Shown: positions 1 through 12,052, numbered from the stretch's first letter. The stretch is 17,401 nt of DNA from Circinella minor (GCA_016758965.1 JAEPRB010000493.1:1-17401), one strand, 5' to 3'. Program-made: numbers and translations. Notes: a model not told the origin generated them from the letters alone.

Positions 1-50
1 TTTTTAAATAAAATCTTTATTTTGGGCCGGCTCGCCGGCCCAAGGTTTCT
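1..50 (-). promoter_or_regulatory. GC-rich perfect palindrome plus poly(A) signals, 3' flank of the Kre9-like gene
   Basis: Bases 22-31 and 34-43 form a perfect 10-bp inverted repeat (TTGGGCCGGC / GCCGGCCCAA) with a 2-base spacer, in a setting that is otherwise almost all A and T. Read on the minus strand it lies about 100 nt after the stop codon of the Kre9-like gene and is followed at once by AATAAA (21-16). It could shape the 3' end of that mRNA. An AATAAA is also present on the plus strand at 6-11, so a gene ending from the left is equally possible. Structure is seen; function is inferred. Confidence 0.45.
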
Positions 51-146
51 ATAATTATATATAAAATAAGTTAAAGAATAATCCGACTCATCAGGCTTTG
101 GAATCCTATCTGACCTAATAATCTAAATTTTTCCCAACCCCATATT

Positions 147-960
147 TTATTGGGTAATAAGAGGACGAGCTGCTTTGATAGTGAATTTTGGAGAAGCATT
201 ACCAGAATCTCCCATGACAACAATGATGTAAGAAGTTTTGGTTTCAAGGTCAGAAGGTAAAGTTACAGTTTGTGCACCCGAATTGAGTGGGAAAGCGGTG
301 GCTAAATCCCAATCTAACATAAAAAAAAAAAAAAAAGAGGGAAAGTTTATAAAAAGAGAAAAGTTACACAAAGTTTATGTGAAATAAAGGATTGTTGTTG
401 TTGTTGTGAATTCAAAAAAAAAAGTGAAAGACGTCTTGGATGAATAGATAATTTTTAACTTACAAAGATGTTCATTAATAGAACCTTCTTCTAAATAACC
501 AAGTTTAATAGTACCACTAATGATGATCAAAAAAAAAAAAAATAATAATTAATATTGAAAAAGAAAGCGTTGGTTGGCGGGAGGTATTGCTAAAAAAAAA
601 AAAAACAAAATATATTTTACTTGACTCCATCAGGAATATCTTCACCAAGAACTGTAGTTTTCCTATAGAAGAAAAAAAATAATAATAATGGGATTATAAG
701 TCTATATATATAATGATAATTCATTATTTTTATATTACCATTTAACAGTATATGTTTCTCCTGCACGCCATTTTGATGTTGCTTTTGGTACCGTACTAGT
801 GAGTAAAAGATACGTACGTATAAAAATTAGCAAAAATAAAATAATAACCATGAAAAGAATTATCTATATGAAATTCATTCTTTTACATTTCAGGATTCCA
901 AACAATAGCGTTAACAACGGTTACAATTAAAAGTAATAACAAGGTAATAAAAGTCTTCAT
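147..960 (-). CDS. Small secreted Kre9/KNH-like cell-wall protein
   Basis: Exons on the minus strand are 960-887, 795-739, 662-621, 516-464 and 313-147; joined they give 130 residues ending in TAA. The start is the ATG at 960, which opens a clear signal peptide (M-K-T-F-I-T, a run of Leu/Ile/Val, then V-N-A at 16-18 as the likely cleavage site). The mature part resembles the Kre9/Knh1 N-terminal family (Ser-Thr-rich membrane-anchored proteins): it begins near I-V-W-N-P and carries the hallmark W-R-A-G-E-T-Y-T-V-K-W (residues about 34-44), followed by beta-strand-like segments (V-N-G-T-I-K-L-G; Q-T-V-T-L-P). The protein ends at F-T-I-K-A-A-R-P-L-I-T-Q with no GPI-anchor tail and no Ser/Thr-rich stalk, so it is probably a free secreted single-domain protein involved in wall glucan assembly or adhesion. 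The fold assignment rests on motif memory only; the exact role is unknown. Confidence 0.8.
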
Positions 961-1434
961 TTTTTTTTCTTTATATATATATAATTGTTTTCAACAAGGA
1001 AAAGAGAAGAGTAAACGAACACAAAAAACTTGGTTATAAGAACAAAAAAAAAAAAAAAAAAATGTCAGCTTAAGTACTAAGTTCGTTGTGCAAAAAAAAG
1101 TAACGCAACACAAAAAACAAAACAAAACATGACCTTTCTGTGATTAAGGTTAAAAGTTTCACAAACGTTAGCAGAATTATTTTAACTTGATCGATTGAAA
1201 AAAAAGAATCTGGCCACTTTTTATTTTTGTATAGCTTTCTTTCAATCTAAACCTTTTATAATCCCATTTTGTTTATCACAAAATTCAAAAAGAGATCAGT
1301 TTTTTTTTTTATATTTACTCAGATTTTTATATCCATTTATATATAATTTGTCAATAATTTATGCATAATGAAATAAGTTAAAAAAGTCGGTGTCTATTCA
1401 TAGGAAAACCTTGTTTACTTTTTATTTAGAAACT

Positions 1435-1893
1435 TACGTATTATTTTTAGAAGGTAAATATCAATCCACACATGATCTACTTCTTGATAACATGCAACTT
1501 CTTTATAATAATAATCATTTTTTTTTTAATTTTAGTAATACGCGTATATATATATATATTATATATGGAATATGCATATTTGTTATGATATCAAATTAAA
1601 GAAGTAATTGTTTATTTCATCTTGTTATATAATTAGTTATATTCACAACATCACAAGATTATAATATCATGCATTTTGTAGGTTATAATTAAATAGAGTT
1701 TACATCACAGGTTAATAAACTTGTCTTATTGTTTTACATTCCCTACGTAAGATTTTTTTTTATTCCTGATATCCTATGTGTGTTTCTTTTCTCCTTACCT
1801 ATAATGCATAGTCATACGTAAAAATAAATACTTGCTACGTACGTACTTGGGAAAATATTCAAACTTGTAAATTTTAAAGTCTCTTTTTACGTA
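1435..1893. promoter_or_regulatory. Cluster of TACGTA palindromes (possible bZIP sites)
   Basis: TACGTA occurs at 1435, 1744, 1815, 1836, 1840 (overlapping the previous one) and 1888. The last lies in TTACGTAA, the full palindrome preferred by Yap/Pap1/ATF-type bZIP factors. Six copies in about 460 bp is far above what base composition predicts (well under one). The cluster sits about 475-930 bp upstream of the Kre9-like start and 700-1150 bp upstream of the DUG3-like start. Which gene, if either, it serves is unknown. Confidence 0.4.
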
Positions 1894-2481
1894 AATATCT
1901 GACGAAGAAGGTGTTAAGTTTATGTCAACAGAAGTATAAATAAAAAAGGTTGAAGGAAAGAATCTTTTTGAAACGAACAGACATTATATATAATAACTAA
2001 AAATGAAAGAGTTATGAAACCCAATCTTAAATGCTGTCAAAGTTTTTGCTAAATTATGAAGAGAAATAAGTCTCCCCCTTCTTTTTTTTTTTTTTCCTTT
2101 TTCATCCTAAAAGCGAAATAGTGTAACCCTAGTTACTGTTTAATGCAAAAATATTATTGGCAGATCATGGCATCATCATTATTATAAATTGAGAGTACAT
2201 ATAAGATTGATAGATGGGAATACTTTGTCAAAGTAAAAAAAAAAAAAAAAAAAAGATATATATGAACCTAGAAATGTATATGAGTATGGAATGGTCTGTA
2301 AAATATGAACATTCATGACAACATTGAAAATGTTTAAAGGAAAAAGGGGATAATTGTTTGTTTGAGGGGGAGGGGGGCAATTTATTATCTCTTTCTCGAA
2401 GTGGAACAAATTAACTCATTTTAAATAATACATTAAAACAACGAAATTCTATTTTTCTTTCGTTTCGTTTCAAAATATTAT

Positions 2482-2570
2482 ACACCCCCCCTCCTCCTTC
2501 TCTTTTTCTCTCTTTCTTTTTTTTTTTTTTTTTATTATAATTGCATTGTCTCTCTCTCTTTCTCTCTTAA
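2482..2570 (+). promoter_or_regulatory. CT-rich tract upstream of DUG3-like gene
   Basis: A nearly pure pyrimidine stretch (C8 followed by CTCCTCC, long T runs and repeated TCTC) ends about 17 nt before the ATG at 2587. CT-rich tracts at and just upstream of transcription start sites are common in filamentous fungal promoters, so this probably marks the core promoter or 5' UTR. Confidence 0.45.
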
Positions 2571-2586
2571 ATAAAAAGAATTCAAA

Positions 2587-4126
2587 ATGTGTCGTTTATT
2601 ATTATATAAGGGTAAACAACCCATTTTACTTGCTCATGTAATGTATATATAAAAAAAAAAAGAAAGAACATTGTAAAAATATAAATATATACTCATAATG
2701 GTGTATTTTTTTTTTTTTTTTAGCTTCTCACTAATCCAGCTCATTCTATCATTAATCAATCTTTTGACTCACGATTACGTATTGACCATCGAAGACCACT
2801 TAATGGTAATAAAAAAAGAAAACTAACTTTTTATTTTCTATATATATATATATATATATATTATATTATATTATATGCAATAAATATATTTACATATCTA
2901 TATTCATTATTTTTTTTTTTTTTTTTTTTTTAGGTGATGGATTTGGAGTAGGTTGGTATGATAGTGAAGATCAAGATAAGACTCATAAACCATGTATTTT
3001 TACTTCAGTAACACCCGCATGGAGTAATTCAAATCTTGTTCGTCTTGCAGAAAAAATCAAAAGTCCACTTTTATTTGCTCATGTTCGTGCAAGTACATCA
3101 GGTGCTGTTACTGAAGCAAATTGTCATCCTTGGAAGTAATGTTATCATAACAGATTATTTATTTATTTATTTATTATTTTTTTTTGAAACGCCCTTATTT
3201 ATTTACTTTTATTTATTTTATTTTAGTTATGGAAGAATCATGTGGATGCATAATGGTGGAATCGCACAATTTGAAAAGGTAATGTCGTTATTCTTTATAT
3301 CTTATCTTTTTTTTTCTTCTTCTAACGATATAATCCCCCTTTTTAGATTAAACGTAAACTTCAAAATGCATTACCTGAAGAATTATTTTTATGGGTGGAA
3401 GGAAGTACAGATTCAGAATGGGCATTTGCTTTATTTTTAAGTTTTGTAAGTTAATTTGGATAATATCTCTTTTAAAAAACAAACAAACTAAATATACTTT
3501 TTTTTTTTTTTAGTTGGATAATCCATCAGCAGATACATTTGATCATCAAGAATTAAAAGCAGCTATGCTTAAAACAATTGCACAATTAAATGAATGGGCA
3601 GAAGAAGCGAATATAACGGAACCTTCATTATTAAATTTTGCAGTGACGGATGGAGAATCCGTTATTTGTGTTCGATATATTAGTAGTAATACATTAGAAG
3701 CAGCTTCTTTATATTTTTCATCAGGTACACGATTTGAATGTTATAGACCTGGTCATTATCGTATGGTAAAAGCAGATCGACGTGAAGATATGGTTGTTGT
3801 TGCTAGTGGTAAAGTTTTTTCTCTTCTTATTTTTTTTTTTTTTTTGAGATATATATATATATATATATATACTAACGATTGATTTTTTTTTCTTTTTAGA
3901 ACCATTAACATTTGAAGAAGCAGATTGGTTAACCATTCCTACAAATACAGTGATGGTGATTACACCCAAATTAAATGTATTATTACAACCTATTAAAGAT
4001 CAATTTTATGCAGTGGAACGTGGATTAGAAGTAAAAGTGGGTGAAGATGTTGCTAGAATACCTGAACCACATGCTCAAATGATGGCTCATCATATTTCTC
4101 AATTAACATCACCTACACGTTCATAA
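2587..4126 (+). CDS. DUG3: DUG3-like class II glutamine amidotransferase
   Basis: Exons 2587-2637, 2724-2805, 2934-3135, 3227-3278, 3347-3445, 3514-3808 and 3900-4126 join to 335 residues. The protein begins M-C-R-L-L-L-Y-K-G, leaving Cys2 as the N-terminal nucleophile typical of class II (Ntn) amidotransferases. Other family marks are S-I-I-N-Q-S-F at 26-32, N-G-D-G-F-G-V-G-W-Y at 44-53, F-A-H-V-R-A-S-T at 92-99, N-C-H-P-W at 107-111 and H-N-G-G at 120-123. Yeast Dug3 is of similar length (357) and works with Dug2 in the cytosol to split the gamma-glutamyl bond of glutathione, the first step of the DUG degradation pathway. Intron 6 contains a perfect TACTAAC (3870-3876) before its acceptor, and introns 1, 2 and 5 have T runs running into the AG. 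No partner gene (DUG1, DUG2) is in the window. Identification as Dug3 rather than another YafJ-type amidotransferase is likely because of the N-terminal similarity. Confidence 0.94.
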
Positions 4127-4440
4127 AACCAATTTTCAATTCATCCTCTCCCCTTCGCACCTCTCTTTTCCAATCCTCTTTTTTTTTTTCATTCAATCAT
4201 TCCTTCTCATTCCTTCTCATTTTATCTTTTTTTTTTTTTGACATAAATCATTTCATCATTCAAATTCAAATACTTTTTCAATCATTATAAATAATAATAA
4301 TAAAAAAGAAGGAGGACTTTTTGTGTCCTCAAATATTAAATATATAAAAGAAAGGGTTTCACTTGAACACAATATTGATAAGTTTCTAGACCAATAAATT
4401 TATATAGTAGATCGTCAAGTAAAAAAAAAATAAAAAAATT

Positions 4441-4480
4441 GGGGGGGGGGTGGAGAGGGAGGCGGGAGGCGGTGTGGGGG
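4441..4480 (+). promoter_or_regulatory. G-rich block with G-quadruplex potential upstream of Anp1-family gene
   Basis: A run of ten G is followed by three more runs of at least three G (near 4457, 4464 and 4476) with short loops, 250-290 bp upstream of the ATG at 4728. This fits a G-quadruplex-forming sequence on the sense strand, although the last loop is about nine bases. Folding and any role in promoter activity are inferred. Confidence 0.4.
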
Positions 4481-4588
4481 ATTACACAAAAAAAAGAAAT
4501 TTTCAAAAAGTTAAAAAAAAAAGGGGAGTCCCACACACACCTTTTTAATCTTTAGTCTTTCTTTCACTCTTTTCTTTTTATATATATA

Positions 4589-4702
4589 CCTTTTCTTCTT
4601 CAACAACCTAAACCCTTCCACCCTCGCCCTCCTCATTCCCTTTCTCCTCTCTCCCCACTAACCCACCCCCTCTTTCTTTCTTTCTTTGTTTCTTTTCTCA
4701 TC
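4589..4702 (+). promoter_or_regulatory. CT-rich tract upstream of Anp1-family gene
   Basis: About 110 bases are almost all C and T (repeats of CCCT, TCTC, TTTC) and end roughly 25 nt before the ATG. It matches the pyrimidine-rich core promoter or leader seen before the DUG3-like gene, and follows a TATATATA at 4580-4587 that may act as a TATA element. Confidence 0.45.
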
Positions 4703-4727
4703 TTTGAAAAAACAACAAAAAAAAAAA

Positions 4728-6299
<1,572 letters not shown>

Positions 6300-6916
6300 T
6301 AATAACTTCTTCCTTTCCATTATTATAAACAATGTTTAATATAATACAAAACAACAAAAATACACACACACAAACAAAAACTCTTTATATTTTTAATAAT
6401 CATTGTAATAACTTATATAGTATTCTTTTTCTATCCCCCCCACCCCCCTTTTTTTTTTTTCTCTCTCTTGTCATTTTGGGCATTTATAATCATATATTTC
6501 TATATTTATAAACATTTTATTTTTATTTTTAAAAATAATAATAATAATAATAATACTAATAACTAAAAAGAGATCGTCCTTTTTTTTTTTTCTCATCAAA
6601 TTTTTGGCATATGAAAATATAAAGTAGGTGGGGGAGGGGGGATGTAACACACACACACATACATATATAATATATTTTTACAAACATAAAAAAAATAAGA
6701 GTGAAGATCTCTTTTTTTAACAATCAAAATGGCACGGACTTTTTTTTTTTTCATTTGTACAACAAATACACATTATATAAAAGAAAATATGTTTGTTTTA
6801 AAACCAGTTTAATGCAAAAAAAAAAAAAATAATAATAATAAAAAAAATAATAAAAAATAAATCTATACAAATGCAATCTATAAGAAAAGAGTTTTTTTTT
6901 TTTTTGATGCAAAAGG

Positions 6917-6936
6917 GTGTGTGTGTGTGTGTGTGT
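6917..6936. repeat. (GT)10 microsatellite
   Basis: Ten perfect GT units in the 3' flank of the glycerol-3-phosphate dehydrogenase gene; likely polymorphic between strains. Confidence 0.9.
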
Positions 6937-6995
6937 ATGTGTTTATACGGTAATATGTTTCTTTTTTTTCGGTAGAGGGGAATGATAATTTCTTT

Positions 6996-7000
<5 letters not shown>

Positions 7001-7021
<21 letters not shown>
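7001..7021. repeat. (TTG)7 microsatellite
   Basis: Seven perfect TTG units directly after a T run, about 75 bp past the stop codon of the minus-strand dehydrogenase gene, probably within its 3' UTR or flank. Confidence 0.9.
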
Positions 7022-7026
<5 letters not shown>

Positions 7027-7097
7027 GCAAATAAATAATGAACAAAAAATTGAGAAGGAATTAGAGAAGGAGAGAAGAAAGGGGGGGGGTAACAATT

Positions 7098-8311
7098 TTA
7101 GATATCACGAACAATAGCATGCATATCAAGACCTTCATAACAAATACGATAGACAGTTGTAAAAAGTGGGAAATCTTCAACCATATTACGTGCACTCAAA
7201 AATTCATTGACTTCTTTAGCAGTAAGTGTACCCTGGAGTTTTTGACCATTTAATAACTCCGCTTCTAATACATCAATAGGTTTGCCTGTCTTTGCAAATG
7301 CTTCAGCAACTTTACGATTACGACCACCCATACATGTTGTTAATAAATCAGCAACACCACATGATTCTAATGAAAATAATAAAATTAATAATTTAGTCTT
7401 TGATAAACTCTTTTTAAATAAAATAATATATATATATATATATATAAAATAGACATACCAAAGAAAGTTTCTGTTTGAACAACATCACCAAAGAAAGTTT
7501 GACCAAATTTACGCATTTCAACCAAACCACGACGTACAATAGCAGATTTAGTATTACTACCAAAACCAAGACCATCTGATAAACCAGCACCTACAGCCAC
7601 TACATTTTTTAAAGCACCACATAATTGAACACCCACATGATCTTGAACCACATTAATACGGAAATAAGGAGCATCAAATAACTTGTGGAAAATTTGACCA
7701 TCAGCAATATTAGTACAACCCACAGTCGATTCACAGAATTTTTCTCTTGCTACTTCATCAGCAATATTAGCACCACTTAAAGCAGCACAAGGAATATCCA
7801 AAATACGAGAAATTTCTTCAGAAAATAAACGTGTTCCTTGAGGTGTAATTTCTAAACCCTTGATTAAAGAAATGGCACGTGCATTAGGTGCTAAATGACC
7901 TTTCATCTTTTCACACACACCACGAACAAATTGATGAGGTAAAACGAAAACAATTAAAGAAGCATCTTGACAAGCTTCTACGACATCAGGAATAGCAACG
8001 ACATTGGTAGGAAGGGATACACCTGCTAAATATTTAACATTTTCATGTTTTGTGTTGATAATTTCTGTCAATTTTTCACCATTGACATTTTCTTCAAATA
8101 CCCATTGACGTACAGTAGGAATAAATACATTATTATGTCTTGCTGTATTTTCACCTACAATCTTGGCAATAGCAGAACCCCTAAAAAAAAATAATAATAT
8201 AAAAAGTCAGCTATATATATAAGCGGGTGTTGTTGTCCTAGATGTCAAAAAAAAATTTTTAAAAATTTACCAATTGCCAGAACCGATAATACAAACATTT
8301 TCGACAGTCAT
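7098..8311 (-). CDS. GPD1: NAD-dependent glycerol-3-phosphate dehydrogenase, cytosolic type
   Basis: Minus-strand exons 8311-8271, 8180-7459 and 7366-7098 join to 343 residues, close to the 349 of animal GPD1. The enzyme reduces dihydroxyacetone phosphate to glycerol-3-phosphate with NADH, feeding glycerol and phospholipid synthesis and redox balance. The Rossmann motif G-S-G-N-W-G-S-A is at 10-17. The two known active-site lysines appear at K121 (S-L-I-K-G) and K205 (G-A-L-K-N), with L-S-G-A-N at 148-152 and the R-R-G/E-M block that follows G-S-N-T-K. The C-terminal part has G-G-R-N-R-K and L-x-G-Q-K-L-Q-G-T. The protein starts directly before the dinucleotide fold, so it lacks the N-terminal extension (peroxisomal signal) of yeast Gpd1. 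Both introns end at normal AG sites. A bulged inverted repeat lies about 80-125 bp upstream of the start. Function is very well supported. Confidence 0.97.
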
Positions 8312-8389
8312 GATTAAAATAATTTAAAGGTTTGTTTAAAAAAAAGAAAGTGTATAATATATATATATATATATATATAAAAGAAGAAG

Positions 8390-8435
8390 AAAAGGACGGA
8401 TAAATAAGAAAAAAAAAAAAAAGTCCGTTCCTTTT
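8390..8435. promoter_or_regulatory. GPD1: Bulged inverted repeat in GPD1 promoter
   Basis: AAAAGGACGGA (8390-8400) faces TCCGTTCCTTTT (8424-8435), an 11-bp match with one extra T, separated by 23 A-rich bases. It lies about 80-125 bp upstream of the GPD1 start, where a transcription-factor dyad could act. Function is inferred. Confidence 0.35.
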
Positions 8436-8845
8436 ATCTTAAAAAAAAAAAAAAAGAATCGGATCTTTTTAGTTTAAAACGAGAAAAAAAAAACGTTTTG
8501 CTGGATGTTAAAAAAAAAAATTTTCATGTGCCTGAACCCAACTTTGTTATGAACCTTTTGATTGTTTGATAATCATTCTCTAATTTCCTTTCTTATTTTG
8601 AACCCTTTTCTAATCAATAATGCAAAAAAAAAAAAAAAAAAAAAAACATGTGTAAAAATTATATAAATAGTATTTTTCTCTCTCTCTTTAATGAATTTAA
8701 TAAGCATTTATTATTAAAAATAATCATCATCATTATATTCTTATTCTTATTCAAATAAATGATGATTGATAATAATTTTGGAGAGAATTGGATTTCCATT
8801 GAAACATGAATTATCAGGAACCACGGCTATTTTTTTTTTTTTGAG

Positions 8846-8871
8846 TATCTGGGTTCTTTCAAACCCGGATA
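8846..8871. repeat. 10-bp hairpin with 6-base loop
   Basis: TATCTGGGTT (8846-8855) and AACCCGGATA (8862-8871) pair along ten positions, one of them G-T, around the loop CTTTCA. A T run lies just before it, which would be an A run on the minus strand. It resembles an RNA stem-loop, but no known RNA family could be matched. Confidence 0.45.
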
Positions 8872-11553
8872 ACTGAATTCCGAATCCCGATAGACTATAC
8901 ATATAAAGGAGGGGGGGCAGTCAAATCGATTAGACATGGTGAACAGCTTAAAAAAAAAAACTCGGAATTTTAACTATCTATGGACTTTTTAATCTAATCC
9001 TCTTTTGATTATTATCCTTCTTTTCATCATCCCATATCAAATAATAGATAATATTATTATAATGAAAAAAAAAAATAATAATTATCTCACGGGGGGGAGA
9101 GGGGGGGAGTTGAATTGTTTAAATCAAACTTCAAAGTGAATTCAAATTATTAAAAAAAAAAAATAATCCATAAATGGTTCTTTTTCTTTAAAAAAAAAAA
9201 AACCTCAATGAATTATATAAAATCATGCATTTTCTTTATGCAAAAAAAATAAAAATTATAAAACTCCTCCTCTTTTTTTCTTTTGGGTTTTATCTAAGAA
9301 ATAAAAAAAAAAAAAAAAAAAAGGGTAGAGGGTAGTTCCCGCACCGATCCTATAGATAAAACTACATCATAAGTTTTTTTTTTTTTTTTTTGCTTTGGTT
9401 AAAACTGAACTTGGTCTTTTATTGATTTTAAGAGGAGTCCATAATAAAACATTTTCCTTTTCCCGATTATTTTATTAACCTTCTTTTTCATCGGCCGAAT
9501 GAGTTCTTTATAATTCTGCCTTTCGTCATTAAAAAAGATCCTTCTTTGATATTCTCTTCTTTTCCCCCCCCCAATTGAAACTAACACATAAATGTTTGAT
9601 TTCATATTTTTTTTTATGGACATAAAATAATTAGAATAATAATTTATGATGAATGATAAGAAACAAAAAGAAAGTAGGGGGGGAGGGAGATCGGGTCACC
9701 AAAAGAGTCTTCCTCACACACACATACCCAACATTCGAATACACCTTTTATATATATATTTGAATGATTTATATAGAAAACAAAAATGATGTATCAAATA
9801 GAAAATCCATTCTATTATTATTATGATTCTATTTTTTCTTCTTCTTTATTAAATATAATGGATGTATCTATCCAATCTATATCTATCATTAAATATAATT
9901 ATTATATATTTATATATCGATTATAGATAAGTAGTCATAGTTAACAAAAGGGTAACCCATTCACCCCCCCCCCCACTTTTGTGACGAAATAAAATAATTA
10001 AAACAGAAAACAGAAAAAGAAAATTATGAAATTTTCCCTGTTAAACAAGTGAATAAAAAGCCAAATGAATGTGGTGGTGGTGGTGGTTTTTTTTTTTTTT
10101 TTTTATTATCAGTGCATGATCATAAATTTCCGATATCATATATATATATATACTTCTCCAAATATAGACTATAATGGATGATGATTAGAAAATGATGGCT
10201 TTTGGCACCCCCATCACTTTTTATGACGTGCTAGTGTAACTTTTTTTTTTTTTTTTTACAGAAAATGTTGACAGATTTATCCCGATTTTGCACCCGGATT
10301 TAGACGGTTACCAAAAACAGGGACACTAAAAGCGATCCCGTCAAAATAATATATACATACACCATATGAAAGCATATTCTGTCTAGAACTTTAAATTTTT
10401 TTATTAAAGTTTGGGGGGGGAGGAGTGAAATAATAGAAATAAAAACGGGGGTTGGGTATATGAATTTTACATTTTTTTTTTTAAGAAACAAACCAAAAGG
10501 TAAAGCCCATCTCCCCAGAAATCAATTCTAGATGTAAAGTGATATATTATTCCTATGTGATTAAACTAGATAAAAAAAAAAAAAAAAGATAACTTATTTA
10601 CTTGATATGACCCCTTTATATGAATGTACGGTGCAAAATATATATATATATATAGTGAGTTGACTCGTGATGCGTTCTTCATGTTACTACGTAAATGGAA
10701 AATGAATAGACAACTCTTTTCTATCAATGATTTTTTTTATAAAGATAGATAACAATAAAAGCTTGTTCAAAAAAAAATGTATAAGAGAATGAATATATAA
10801 ATGCTTTACTACTTAAATGGCTGTATTTAAAATAATGTAGTTAACTCTTTACTGCCATATAAGCCATGAGGTTATCATTTAACCTTCCAATTAAGTGTTA
10901 CGTAAATCCATTGTGCAGATAATTGATAAAAGTAATGTCAAAATAATATCTAAATCATTGAAAAAAAACCATATCGTTGTTACAACGTACTTATTAAGGT
11001 TCAATCCCTTTTTTTTTCTTCTTTTACATACGCAATGTAGTACGTAGATTTGAGTGATAATGGTTTTATTGTATAAAAATAGTTAATACTACCTAAGCGT
11101 ATCATAAAGAAAAAAACTTATTATTAATATTTGAGTATATGCGACTCCTTATAACAAACACGAAAATGTATGAACAGCGCTACGTACTGATAACGTGTCA
11201 AACAAAAAGTTTCCTTTATCATCTTTTTCTTGTTGGTAATATATATGAATTCTCCCTTTTTTGCTTTGTTTATATCCTTTTTATATATGATTCATAAAAG
11301 TAAAATAACTTATTACTTGATTATATAGTTGATGTCTTGTGGTTAAAATTTAATAAATGGATGATATGTCAATGAATGATTTTAATACTATTTTTGTTCT
11401 TGTATAATAGAATTAGTAGCGTCGATTTGAGATTTTGTTAAGAAAAAAAAAAACAACCATCATAATAAAAGCAGTTAGAAATTCATCATTTTTTAGATAT
11501 AGTGATAAGGAATTCTTTTTTTTTTTATCTTGTAGTGACATTTTTATAGTGTT

Positions 11554-11736
11554 TCAGATTCTTCCCGTTACTACGTAGTCAATTATTTTATCGTTTTTGT
11601 GATTCAAAAATCGTTTCCACCAGTTAGTTTTTGGCAACATGTTTACACGACCAAGAAAAGAAGGTCTTGGATCCTTTAATGTAATATTCAACTTTTGGAA
11701 CTTCTCGGTTCCACTATTGAAGACACAACCTCTTTC
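11554..11736 (-). pseudogene. Possible remnant of a minus-strand coding sequence
   Basis: A 60-codon open stretch without a usable start reads in protein-like fashion (F-N-S-G-T-E-K-F-Q-K-L-N; F-L-G-R-V-N-M-L-P-K-T-N-W-W-K-R-F) and ends in TGA. Further short open pieces lie upstream on the same strand in other frames, near 11760-11800, 12125-12205 and 12370-12525. The base skew suits a minus-strand gene. No family was recognised, and open stretches of this size can arise by chance, so this is a weak call. Confidence 0.2.
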
Positions 11737-12052
11737 TTATACTTTCATCACATTGCTTATAACTTTATATTTCTCATTCATCATCTTCAATATCCACTCT
11801 CACACTTTTTTTTTTTCAAAGTATTGATACGTTACAGGGACGCAACCTCTTTGGATACCCATATGTTACTATAGTCAATCAATTCTTGATTTTTCCTTGA
11901 CTGTTATTATAGTTGATGGTAAGAATCTTTTAAATACATAACGTTTCACCAACACCAACAATGGACGGAACTGTCAGTAAATAAAATAAAAAAAAAACGC
12001 TTATTATTTATTTTTTGGATCACACCACTTAACAACTTTCAACGTCATCCTC

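Larger units (their letters stand above)
961..2586. other. Divergent intergenic region, Kre9-like / DUG3-like
   Basis: This 1.6 kb separates two divergently transcribed genes and should hold both promoters. I see no credible coding sequence: the open frames are short and made of homopolymer translations. It contains poly(A)/poly(T) runs (1048-1062, 2083-2095, 2236-2254), a G-rich patch at 2364-2377, and six TACGTA palindromes between 1435 and 1893, described separately. A pyrimidine-rich tract precedes the DUG3-like start. Confidence 0.6.
4127..4727. other. Intergenic region DUG3-like / Anp1-family gene
   Basis: About 600 bp lie between two genes in the same direction. The first part is a T/C-rich 3' flank of the DUG3-like gene, with an AATAAA-like AT stretch near 4289-4304. 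Then comes a G-rich block (4441-4480) and a CT-rich tract leading to the next start. No coding sequence is supported. Confidence 0.6.
6300..7097. other. Convergent intergenic region, rich in microsatellites
   Basis: Both flanking genes end here. I see only simple sequence: C-rich patch 6436-6447, ATA/AAT repeats 6534-6555 and 6830-6838, (GT)10 at 6917-6936, (TTG)7 at 7001-7021, a G9 run at 7081-7089, and many A/T runs. AATAAA-type poly(A) signals exist for both genes. Nothing coding is supported. Confidence 0.6.

Noticed and set aside
1390..1599. 69-codon open frame on the plus strand
   Set aside because: Made of AT-rich simple sequence, starts at a non-ATG codon, and shows no domain or gene-like codon pattern.
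3036..3440. 134-codon frame overlapping DUG3-like exons
   Set aside because: Runs out of frame through two introns of a well-supported gene.
4686..4727. Upstream extension of the Anp1-family reading frame by 14 codons
   Set aside because: The extension has no ATG and lies in the CT-rich leader; the first ATG at 4728 gives a normal type II membrane protein start.
6534..7021. Regularly spaced short repeats as a possible CRISPR-like array
   Set aside because: They are ordinary microsatellites with no spacers, and the genome is eukaryotic.
9399..9623. 74-codon minus-strand frame in the gene-poor region
   Set aside because: Lys/Arg-rich translation of low-complexity DNA, no motif, lies in the homopolymer zone.
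10998..11018. tRNA-like B box (GGTTCAATCC) followed by a T run
   Set aside because: Only a 4-bp T-arm stem can form, and no acceptor, D or anticodon arm fits upstream.
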